From NCBI GenBank assembly GCA_021498125.1, contig JAIZWL010000008.1, positions 43,795 to 107,794 of the forward strand: a stretch of 64,000 bases of DNA, read 5' to 3'. A program made the translations under genes and the position numbers. Of the stretch, positions 1-8,443 are shown one piece after another. Source of the stretch: Candidatus Thorarchaeota archaeon. GTDB lineage: Archaea; Asgardarchaeota; Thorarchaeia; Thorarchaeales; Thorarchaeaceae. The notes under the pieces are model-generated. The model saw only the letters and a program-made list of their open reading frames with translations. It made no database searches and had not been told where the DNA came from. Numbering within the stretch: position 1 is the stretch's first letter; each line of letters starts with the position of its first letter.

Positions 1-3000
1 TATTGATGCGCCTTTTCCGTTGATGGGAAGCCGATACAATACCTCCAAGCTCTCGGCGTCAATGATTTGCATCGTGTGGTCTTCTGAGGCGGTCAGGATT
101 TTGTTGTCGTGTGCCGACCACACCAAGTGCCTAATCCACCCTGTATGAACTCTCTGTTTTCTCAGTTGCTTTCCGGTCTTTGCATCCCAGATGATTAGGT
201 CTCCTTCTGTTGTCCCCGCCACAATCTTTGTATCATCCGGGCTCCACGCAATGCTCCTGAGTTTTGCATCTATTGGCTCGGATTGCATGACAATCTCGTG
301 GATATCTCGACGAGTTACAATTGTCACTACTCCGCGTTCATCCGGGTGTACTATCTTGTCGCCTTTATGGCTCCAACTCGTTTCTATGATTGGTATTTTC
401 ACAGTCTTTTCCTGTTCGATAAGATCCTTTTCGGGATTATAAATAATAATTTTTCCGTCCAGTCCTGATGTGAGGATAACATCTTCTGAAGGGTGCCACC
501 ACACAGTCCGGACAATTCCCTCGTGGATTTTCCTTCTATGTGTTGATATGATTGTTCTCAGGTCTTCGGAGAATTGGCATAGGATGACCTCCCCCTGTGA
601 CGAGCTTATACTGATCCGGTTCCCCTCTTTTCTCCAGCTACATGAGATCAACCAGTTGTCAACAAATTTATTTTCAAAAATCACTTCATAGGTTTGCAGA
701 TCCCAGATTCTAAACCAACCATCATCGCTCACAGTTGCAAAATGTTTTCCATCAGGTGACCATTCCACGTGATCGACCCAGTATGTTGTTGGTCTGATTT
801 TAATTTCTTTTTTAATTGGCAGGAACCGAAAAGTGAGACCGACTGGTTGTACGGAATAGGCTGTTCCGAACTCGGTACTATAATTCAATGTTACTATATT
901 CGGCTCTGCAATCGTGGTTGGGGGTTCCTCGATCCACAAAATCCCCTTATTCCTCTGAGCAACAACTATGTTCTTGTCATCCGCCCAGACACGAAGGATC
1001 GGTTCTTTATCTAACTGAATCGTTTTAGTATCTGGTCCTTCCTTATCCTGAGTCGTTTCAATATTATTTGATTCTATATTCCAGATGAAAATCTGTCCCG
1101 TTACATTGCCAACAACAAGTCTATTTCCCGACTTGCTCCAGACAGGGGGTGCATGTATTCCTACTGGCCCTTGAATCTGCCCGGTGATTTTTATTTTATT
1201 CTCGTCCTGAATCCTCCAAATAAGTATCTTGCCATCCGCCGATACTGAGGCAATAAGGTTTCGAATGTGGTTCCATGCTACACCTGTCACTGCTGCTTTA
1301 TGGTCCTTGAGTTCTATTAGGCACTCGCCAGTCTTTACGTTCCATATCCGTACAGTTCTATCCGCAGAGGCTGATGCAATATATAATCCGTTTGAACTCC
1401 ACGCGATTGACATCACTCCTCGGCTATGACCCTCAAGTCTTTGCTCAACTGTTCCCTGCCAATGGTTCCAGATGATGACAGAACGATCATCTCCTGCCGA
1501 AGCAACACGTTTGCCATCAGGTCGCCACGCAATATCATTGATGTATCCCTTATGGCCCTGCAAGATTTTTAGATGATGCCCCGATTTGGCGTCATGTAGT
1601 CTAATTGTCGTATCAATGGATCCAGTTGCTACTATTGGAAGATCGGGATGCCATGCCACTGCTCCGACGATCTCTGATTGAGCATCTGAGACCCGGATCA
1701 GTACTTTCCCAGTGCTCTCGGCGACAATCTTCGCAAAGCCCCTGTTCTTTGATATTCTGTACATTATCTCACTGATTCTTGCCAGTGTTGCATTATCCGT
1801 TTTTAGCGATGTAATCCTGTCAAGGATACGGTCGTGTAACAGATTTGCAAGGTATGGATCATATTCTACAATTTTTATTATGTCGCTCATATTGCAATCG
1901 TGATGACTGAGGAACTCTTCGTATAGTCCGACCTCCCAATCTGTGTCATAGATAGTCTTTTTCTTCTTGAGGCAATCAATAATCAGATTTGCAATGCTGG
2001 CGTGAGGAAACCTGTAATATGCATCTAAATTATGAGTGTGCTTTATGATATCTCCCGAGTCTGCATACGCATGCAGTACTCTCTCAACGTTCGTGCAATC
2101 TCTCAAGAACTCCAAATTTGACAGGAACGATTCGGATACTGCAATCTCAAGTTGTGAGAATCGTGCCAGTGTGCCAAGTATCTTTGTGACTTTGACTTGG
2201 CTCATGTCTTTCAAGATATCTCTGACAGGATCATTTCGAACCACGACCTGCGCGTGTTCATGGAATAAGTGGGTCGTCAATGCATCACAAACATCCACCT
2301 TCCCCTCTGACTGTTTGATAGTTTCTATCTGGAAAAACAGCTCCCACAGTGTATCTCTCTGGAGCTTGGCCAGTCTTCTTACTGCCCTCTCATTGCCATC
2401 GACGTATCCTTTCTCTATTAGCCTGTCGACAATCTCATTCATTATGACCTGCGTATCATTTTCATCAATGGTGATCATAGGTATCTGACCAAGCAGATCG
2501 ACAAACTCCTGCTGTGGCCGGCTTCTACTGAGGAGCAGTATGTGAATGCGATTCTTGTATCGAGATGCGATAGTCTTCACAGTTCTAAGCAGCTCGTTCG
2601 CAATTGATAATTTTAAATGGACATCATCGACGATCAACAGGACTCGTGATGATTTCTTAGTTTTGAGAAATGTCTCCAGTCGTTGTGCGAGTGATGTCAG
2701 TATATTTGCATCGAGAAATGACACGTTACGGTAGTATACCTCCCACAGATTTCCAGCCATAGTAAGGCCAAATGAAAATGCGATCGTCGTCTTGCCCGCA
2801 CCTGATGGTGCCATCAACAATTGTGCTGTATTGGCCTCTAAATTTTCTGCAAGTTTATTCAATATCGGCGGTCTCTCAACAATGTAACCATGCATAAAAT
2901 CAACAAGACTTGGATACGGTGTTCTGAAAAACATGGGCTGTTCTGTTAACTCGGTATTTTGATCACGCTCGAAACCTGTGATATACGACCAGATGGAGTG

Positions 3001-3657
3001 GAACTCATGCAATTGTATTTGGTCGTACTTCTGTTCGATCTGTGCAAGTATCTTTTGGATAATATCTTGCAGGTCGTGGATCTCCTTCTTGATGCTGTCT
3101 TCTTCTGCCCGGATGCCATGGAGTTCCTCGATCGTCTGATTGAACATCGCTCTTGTAAAGATCAGTCCCAATTCAGGGGACTCGCTGTAGATCCCCACCA
3201 TCTCTTCCCATACTATTTCTGCGATGATCTCTGCATGGTTCTGTGGGATATTCTTTCCTATGATCCATTCAGTGATGGCATTACTACTTGTTGAGGTAAT
3301 CAAATCCCTCAGTACTTCCTCATCCAATTTGATGAGCTGCGAGATCACTTTCTTGTATCTCTCTACCTCTGAGTCGGGGATTGTGATCTGTTTGGCGGCC
3401 GCATTAAATACGGCTTTTACACTGAGTCGTTTCTTAATCATATCTACAAGTGGCAATAAGAAGTCCGACATCTCGACCCACGGTTCGACGAACTCCGTTA
3501 CACCGACCACTGCCTCATGGACATAACGTGCACCTACGGCAATAGAACAGAGCGTCTGCTTGAAGGCTCCACCGATATTGATACTTCCCAACACTCCCCT
3601 GACGGAATTAGCAATGGCTGTCGCCTGTCTGAATAGCCTCTCAAGCGGATTTCTCAT
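1..3657 (-). CDS. STAND-type ATPase with C-terminal WD40 repeats (3' end outside window)
   Basis: Translated on the minus strand from ATG at 3657, the frame stays open to base 1, giving at least 1219 residues. A GAGGGAG Shine-Dalgarno sits 6 bases upstream of the ATG. Residues 1-180 are an unrecognised helical region, and 183-215 look like a coiled coil. A P-loop (APSGAGKTT, 283-291) and Walker B (LLIVDDVH, 340-347) define a STAND/NACHT-like ATPase. From about 655 onward come many WD40 blades, recognisable from repeats such as VAWHPD and ASADRTVRIW, continuing past the window edge. STAND proteins are known as ligand-triggered oligomerising switches in signalling, cell death and antiviral defence; the N-terminal part would be the effector and the WD40 part the sensor. 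No effector family was recognised, so the function is open. Confidence 0.85.
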   Translation of the reverse strand, partial: MRNPLERLFRQATAIANSVRGVLGSINIGGAFKQTLCSIAVGARYVHEAVVGVTEFVEPWVEMSDFLLPLVDMIKKRLSVKAVFNAAAKQITIPDSEVERYKKVISQLIKLDEEVLRDLITSTSSNAITEWIIGKNIPQNHAEIIAEIVWEEMVGIYSESPELGLIFTRAMFNQTIEELHGIRAEEDSIKKEIHDLQDIIQKILAQIEQKYDQIQLHEFHSIWSYITGFERDQNTELTEQPMFFRTPYPSLVDFMHGYIVERPPILNKLAENLEANTAQLLMAPSGAGKTTIAFSFGLTMAGNLWEVYYRNVSFLDANILTSLAQRLETFLKTKKSSRVLLIVDDVHLKLSIANELLRTVKTIASRYKNRIHILLLSRSRPQQEFVDLLGQIPMITIDENDTQVIMNEIVDRLIEKGYVDGNERAVRRLAKLQRDTLWELFFQIETIKQSEGKVDVCDALTTHLFHEHAQVVVRNDPVRDILKDMSQVKVTKILGTLARFSQLEIAVSESFLSNLEFLRDCTNVERVLHAYADSGDIIKHTHNLDAYYRFPHASIANLIIDCLKKKKTIYDTDWEVGLYEEFLSHHDCNMSDIIKIVEYDPYLANLLHDRILDRITSLKTDNATLARISEIMYRISKNRGFAKIVAESTGKVLIRVSDAQSEIVGAVAWHPDLPIVATGSIDTTIRLHDAKSGHHLKILQGHKGYINDIAWRPDGKRVASAGDDRSVIIWNHWQGTVEQRLEGHSRGVMSIAWSSNGLYIASASADRTVRIWNVKTGECLIELKDHKAAVTGVAWNHIRNLIASVSADGKILIWRIQDENKIKITGQIQGPVGIHAPPVWSKSGNRLVVGNVTGQIFIWNIESNNIETTQDKEGPDTKTIQLDKEPILRVWADDKNIVVAQRNKGILWIEEPPTTIAEPNIVTLNYSTEFGTAYSVQPVGLTFRFLPIKKEIKIRPTTYWVDHVEWSPDGKHFATVSDDGWFRIWDLQTYEVIFENKFVDNWLISCSWRKEGNRISISSSQGEVILCQFSEDLRTIISTHRRKIHEGIVRTVWWHPSEDVILTSGLDGKIIIYNPEKDLIEQEKTVKIPIIETSWSHKGDKIVHPDERGVVTIVTRRDIHEIVMQSEPIDAKLRSIAWSPDDTKIVAGTTEGDLIIWDAKTGKQLRKQRVHTGWIRHLVWSAHDNKILTASEDHTMQIIDAESLEVLYRLPINGKGASI

Positions 3658-3679
3658 TCTGGTCTCCCTCGTCAATGAT

Positions 3680-4516
3680 TTAATTGTCTTCGATTAAATC
3701 GACGATCGCTGTCCTTTGCTTTGATGACAGATTCTTAATCCCAAATATCACAATGACCAGTATTGCCAAGATTGTGATGACCACCATATGGAATATCTCA
3801 TTAAAAACAAAACCTGTTTCTATTACGATCGCAATGCCCGCCGCATTTTCCATGGCGTGGTACAGAGTTGGAACGACCAGATTTCCACGAGCCGAGTTAT
3901 AGAGCCAAGTCATTATAATGGTCACAAACACAGTTTCGATCACAAAGACGCTCACCGATCCAAACACCTTGAGCATCTGACTATCTTTGACCAAAAAGTG
4001 GGGCCAATGCCAACCTGCCCACATGAGACCTACAATGATACTTGAGATGAGTGCGTTATGCCTTCCCTGAAGTTCCGGCAAGGCGAATCCACGCCAACCT
4101 ATCTCTTCCCATACGTTCATGAGGACTGACGAAATCAGAAGCGGAATGATCGTTACCCAGTTTATCAATGTGAGATCATAGACCGCTCCAAATGCAATTA
4201 CAATTCCCAAGGTGCCGACGAACAGCAAAAGAGGAATCATCAGAGATAGAACTAACCACACAGGAGCGCACTTGCGAGAGAACGCACTAAACAAGAATTT
4301 TGATCTCTCGCCATAGTACTGTCTCACAACAAGTATTGCTGCAATAGTGGGAGAGAGTCCACCTAAGGTCATCATGATCGAGAGCAAGACCGGGTTGTCA
4401 GGGATTATCCCATATGATGATAACACCCACGGCAGAAAGCATACTCCACCAATGAGCAAAGTTACAACATAGAAAATTCCCGCCTTTTTATCCTCATCGC
4501 GCATAATACTCAGCAA
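3680..4516 (-). CDS. CPBP-family intramembrane metalloprotease
   Basis: This 278-residue, strongly hydrophobic protein has about eight membrane segments. The CPBP (CAAX protease and bacteriocin-processing, Abi) motif EEIGWRGFALPE has its glutamate pair at 137-138. The second motif, AGWHWPHF, follows about 30 residues later, and NLVVPTLYHAMEN lies near the C-terminus. In this family the Glu and His residues form the active site inside the membrane. Substrates are unknown; relatives include Rce1, which trims prenylated proteins, and bacteriocin immunity proteins. The gene ends about 20 bases before the start of the STAND ATPase gene on the same strand, so the two may be co-transcribed. Confidence 0.85.
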   Translation of the reverse strand: MLSIMRDEDKKAGIFYVVTLLIGGVCFLPWVLSSYGIIPDNPVLLSIMMTLGGLSPTIAAILVVRQYYGERSKFLFSAFSRKCAPVWLVLSLMIPLLLFVGTLGIVIAFGAVYDLTLINWVTIIPLLISSVLMNVWEEIGWRGFALPELQGRHNALISSIIVGLMWAGWHWPHFLVKDSQMLKVFGSVSVFVIETVFVTIIMTWLYNSARGNLVVPTLYHAMENAAGIAIVIETGFVFNEIFHMVVITILAILVIVIFGIKNLSSKQRTAIVDLIEDN

Positions 4517-4731
4517 CGTGATTTTTAACGGGATTAATAAATCTCATGTAAAGATATTTGTCCCCTGCACACCCGACCTGTGCCAAATTCATTGTATTCC
4601 CATCATTTTTGCGGAGATACTGCCGTTGACTACTTCTCAGGAAGAGTGAAATATTACAACTTTATTACTTGAGGTTTGAAACAATTGATTTACCTTGTCC
4701 TGCCGACTGGGTGATGGAGACGGAATCTATG

Positions 4732-5718
4732 GCACTGAATGCGTACTTTACAATAGTTCTACTGGCTATTGCTCTCTTCTTTATCGTCTGGGGCCTCGGT
4801 TGGCTCCTTGAGAATCTATCACATCGCGCTCTACAGACCACTCGGGACATCGGTTCGCGTGCGTGGCGGCTCTTAGTCGGTCCGGGTGTCGCGCTTCACG
4901 AGTCGTCCCATGCGCTCGGCTGTGTCTTCACGGGCACGGAGATCGTGGAGTTCAAGCCCATCAATATTGAGGTCACCGATGACGGAGTCATTCTTGGCTA
5001 TGTTCGACACAGGGTACCCTCCAGCCCTATTAAGGGCGCAATCATCGGACTCGCTCCGGTTGCGGTCTCTCTAATACTATTGGTGTTCTTTGCCTTAGGT
5101 GCAACGTATCTAGTTCCGGGAACCCCTGGAATTGGAGGCGAGGCATTGCAACTCTTGCAGAATCTGATCTCCCTCAAGGCAAATCCGACCCTACTGAACG
5201 ATCCTGTATATCCCCTTGTTGCGATCTTTGGTTTCGTGTACGAGTTCATCTACACCTTTGCGGGTCTCACTGTAGTAAATCCACTCTTCTGGATCGTGGC
5301 GTTTCTCGCAATGACAATAATGTTCTCCAACGCCCCCTCCGATGTGGATATCAAGAACTCGGCCACTGGCTTGAAGATCATCCTGATCTTTGATCTTGTG
5401 TGGTTGATCATAGCCTTTCTATTCCCTGTTGCGGGCTGGGCCCTGTACGGTATCTTCGAACTCATTGCTGTGATGTGGGCTCTCTCTCTCGGTTTTGCAA
5501 TCGTTGGCTTTGGACTGTTTTTGCTTATTGCCGGAATGTCACGGATTCAGTATCCCTATAACATCCTGCCGTTCATTGTCTGCCTTCTCACAGGTGTCCT
5601 TCTCTTGTTCGGGGGTATTGGTACTCCTGCATTTCAGACAGTGGTCTCCATTGGTGCCTTTGCAGCAATGATCGTTCTTCTCATGCTTGTCAAAGGATCA
5701 CGACAGCGAACTATCTGA
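4732..5718 (+). CDS. Multi-pass membrane protein with HExxH metalloprotease motif
   Basis: A membrane protein of about 328 residues with roughly seven hydrophobic segments. After the first segment comes GVALHESSHALGC, an HExxH zinc-protease signature at residues 57-61, in a setting like that of M50-type or related membrane metallopeptidases. The remainder is alternating hydrophobic stretches without a second motif that I can assign. Start choice: ATG at 4732 follows GGAGA with a spacing near 10. TTG 4669, GTG 4711 and ATG 4714 are in-frame alternatives lacking a good ribosome-binding site. It is divergent from the CPBP protease gene. Protease activity is inferred from the motif only. Confidence 0.7.
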   Translation, partial: ALNAYFTIVLLAIALFFIVWGLGWLLENLSHRALQTTRDIGSRAWRLLVGPGVALHESSHALGCVFTGTEIVEFKPINIEVTDDGVILGYVRHRVPSSPIKGAIIGLAPVAVSLILLVFFALGATYLVPGTPGIGGEALQLLQNLISLKANPTLLNDPVYPLVAIFGFVYEFIYTFAGLTVVNPLFWIVAFLAMTIMFSNAPSDVDIKNSATGLKIILIFDLVWLIIAFLFPVAGWALYGIFELIAVMWALSLGFAIVGFGLFLLIAGMSRIQYPYNILPFIVCLLTGVLLLFGGIGTPAFQTVVSIGAFAAMIVLLMLVKGSRQRTI

Positions 5719-5806
5719 GGGAGTTAAGAGCACAAAAAAGAAGAGGTCGCAGGTTTCGAGGGTCGGAGTGGTCCGCCCTCGTCCTGCATTTGTTTTGAAT
5801 ATTGTA

Positions 5807-8188
5807 CTAACTTGTCTGTTGTTTTGGCTTCACGAATACAACATACATTACTCCAATGACTACGACTACGAGAATGATTCCCAGCAGGATCAGCAAAGGT
5901 GTGATATCTGGGGGTGCCGGCTGAGATGTAGTCGTGTTACTTGTACTGGGTGTTGTAGTAGTTGTTGTGGTTGTATTCGATGTGGTCGTGGTGGTTGTAG
6001 TGGTCGTCTGTGCGGCTATGACGGTGTACTCGTAGTATTCTGACCCGTTGAGCAGGGTGGATGTCTTGCCATAGGTGTCATTTGCAGTCACATAGAACTT
6101 AACAGTAGCTCCTTCTGCCTGTGCTGCTATTGTTGCATTGTATCTATTGTCTGCCGTCACGGACATTTGAACAAGTGTCCATGATCCATTATCCACACGG
6201 TAATGTAGCATCACCAGCGAGAGGCTTGGATCCTCGGCTGAAACCTCGACGGAGACATTGTCCTCTTCAGTCGGTGCGTGTGGAGAATAGGCGAGCCCAC
6301 TCAATTCCGGTGCGGGATCGGTGTAGAGATAGACATCATCAAAGAGGATTGTCAAGTTCCCGTTGGTTTCAGTATTAGCAACAAGTGACACTCCGGTGAT
6401 CGTGTCATTGACAGTCGTATTGAAGGCCATGCTGAAGTCGTGATAGAGGTCTCGTTGGAGATTGAGCCATGTTCCGGTGGTGTTGACTTCAGGAACGACA
6501 ATATACTTGTCATAGTTCCCGGAGCTCTCGACGGGACTTCCATTAGCAAGAACATAGCCAATGCCGCCAAGATGCTCAGTATAGACGCCAATCATGATGT
6601 ACTCATCGGTCAGACCGGAGAACGATATTAGTTTCCAGTTCAGATCAAAATATAATTCGGTCTGATTATTGATTGGGATATTTCTGATAGTCTGATATAT
6701 TGAGACATCTTCCTCGTTCGATAGTGTCAGGTTGGCCGCCTTACTCCCCGTTTTTGCATCATCTGTGACAGTGATATTGGGGGTAGTTCCAACTTTACAG
6801 TCATCCCATGAGATGACCTCGGAGCCTACCTCTCCCTGATCTTCGTAGCTCATATCGTTCAATGATGCGGAAACAAAAGCCATCTCATCAAATAGGACAC
6901 TAATGCGACCTTGACTATCATGTGCATAGACTTCTATTTGGATCCGTTTCACATAGACATCATTTGTTGAATTGACGGCTCGAATGTCTTCGAACACGCT
7001 TCGGTTAAAGAAATTCCATGTTCCAGTCGTGTTGAATCCTGTTGCATTGATGAATAGGTCTCCTGGTAATCCAATGGCTGGCATTGCCTCTCCGTAAGAG
7101 AGCATGTAGTAGACATTGAAATCCTCATCTGTTCCATTATGGCACTCGGCTCTGACATAGGCATAGACGTGATCGCTTAGGTGTTGCACGTCGTCCAATT
7201 GCCAATAGAATGTGAAACGACCAGGGTTGAGATCTGTCAGTCGCTTGTCAATATTAGTCCGAAGGTTGGCATAGCTCTCGTAGCCCGTTGTAGCAGCAGT
7301 CATATTTATGCTCCAGTCCCCTTCGTGGGCAGTGGAGCTCTGAACAATATCTGCGGCATTATACGAGGTCCATGTCCATTGATTCCCAGTACCCGTGGCC
7401 TCAAAATTACCGTGATTGACAGAACCACCGAGTTTGACATCTGTGTCATTGAGCAGGTTCATGTCATCAATAAATACTCGGAGATAGTCAGCGGTCTCAG
7501 AGTCCAGATGTATGTTAATTAAACGAAACTGTGTTGGGGTCTCATTAAACGCTTCCATGAAGTCCCGTGTTAGATTGTGATCAAATGTCTTCCATGAGTC
7601 AGTCCCATCATTAATTATAAACCGTGTATTGATTGAGGAGTTTACAACTACTGGAGAACCGGACAGGTAGTACCATAATGTCTTTGTCCATGTCGATGCC
7701 ATTCTCACTTCGATGTAAAACACATCACCATCGTCTGGTGCGGGATTCTGTGCAACATAGTAATCAAATTTCAGGGTTGTATTGATGGGGTTGTTCCAAT
7801 ACGGCCAACTAGTTTGAGTGACTACCAGGTCCGATGAACGTTCTGGATCATTTGTGCTTGTCTGCATTCCCAACGATCTTGACCCCTCGTTTACGGGATC
7901 CGGCGAGGTCGCATACCACGCAAACCGTCCTTTGGTCGCGGTGGTATAATAATCAGAAGGCATATGTGGATCGTTCCACATCTCCATATCTCCGTTAGCA
8001 ATATGGTTGGACTGCCACGAGACCCTGCTAAGATTGGTCTCAGAACGAATCATCTTGTTGTCCAAGGTTGGTCTGTTCGTCATGGGCTGTGATGTTTCTT
8101 GCCAATTATTTGCAAACATTGCAGAGGTCATAGAAAGTATCACAAGAACCAGGATAAGTGGAAGTGGTCTTTGATATCGTTTGCTCAT
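5807..8188 (-). CDS. Secreted, membrane-anchored surface protein, copy A
   Basis: A 793-residue protein with an N-terminal signal peptide (hydrophobic LILVLVILSMTSAMFA). The large extracellular region contains many N-x-S/T sequons and several beta-sandwich-like modules. An Ig-like domain lies near 650-730, followed by a Thr-rich linker (about 735-760) and one C-terminal membrane helix with a short basic tail (KPKQQTS). This is a common archaeal surface-protein layout. It is clearly paralogous over its full length to the next gene upstream (8444-10819). Blocks such as DEMAFV, SYEDQGE/SYEDQRD, GSEVISW/GSEVLAW and YLYTDPAPELSG/YLYTDTAPGLSG are shared. The ligand is unknown. Confidence 0.8.
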   Translation of the reverse strand: MSKRYQRPLPLILVLVILSMTSAMFANNWQETSQPMTNRPTLDNKMIRSETNLSRVSWQSNHIANGDMEMWNDPHMPSDYYTTATKGRFAWYATSPDPVNEGSRSLGMQTSTNDPERSSDLVVTQTSWPYWNNPINTTLKFDYYVAQNPAPDDGDVFYIEVRMASTWTKTLWYYLSGSPVVVNSSINTRFIINDGTDSWKTFDHNLTRDFMEAFNETPTQFRLINIHLDSETADYLRVFIDDMNLLNDTDVKLGGSVNHGNFEATGTGNQWTWTSYNAADIVQSSTAHEGDWSINMTAATTGYESYANLRTNIDKRLTDLNPGRFTFYWQLDDVQHLSDHVYAYVRAECHNGTDEDFNVYYMLSYGEAMPAIGLPGDLFINATGFNTTGTWNFFNRSVFEDIRAVNSTNDVYVKRIQIEVYAHDSQGRISVLFDEMAFVSASLNDMSYEDQGEVGSEVISWDDCKVGTTPNITVTDDAKTGSKAANLTLSNEEDVSIYQTIRNIPINNQTELYFDLNWKLISFSGLTDEYIMIGVYTEHLGGIGYVLANGSPVESSGNYDKYIVVPEVNTTGTWLNLQRDLYHDFSMAFNTTVNDTITGVSLVANTETNGNLTILFDDVYLYTDPAPELSGLAYSPHAPTEEDNVSVEVSAEDPSLSLVMLHYRVDNGSWTLVQMSVTADNRYNATIAAQAEGATVKFYVTANDTYGKTSTLLNGSEYYEYTVIAAQTTTTTTTTTSNTTTTTTTTPSTSNTTTSQPAPPDITPLLILLGIILVVVVIGVMYVVFVKPKQQTS

Positions 8189-8443
8189 CGAATCAACTCT
8201 TTCTTAATTCGCATGGTGCGGACTTTTTCCAAAAAGTATACCATTTTTAATCCTATTCATCACGTAGAATTTCTTAATGCGCTCTTATACGGACTCTTTC
8301 CTTCATCTTTGATGTGTCCGCATAGGACTGTGGCGTCTGGAGGGATCATTGAGAATCCCGGGCCTCCTCTGCCTTACAACTGCGGCACATGTTGCATCCG
8401 GAATCCCAATGATCTCTAGCCATGTTGCCTTTGTTGCACCACA

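Noticed and set aside
191..3526. Plus-strand frames up to 150 codons
   Set aside because: All overlap the minus-strand STAND/WD40 gene, which has clear motifs throughout.
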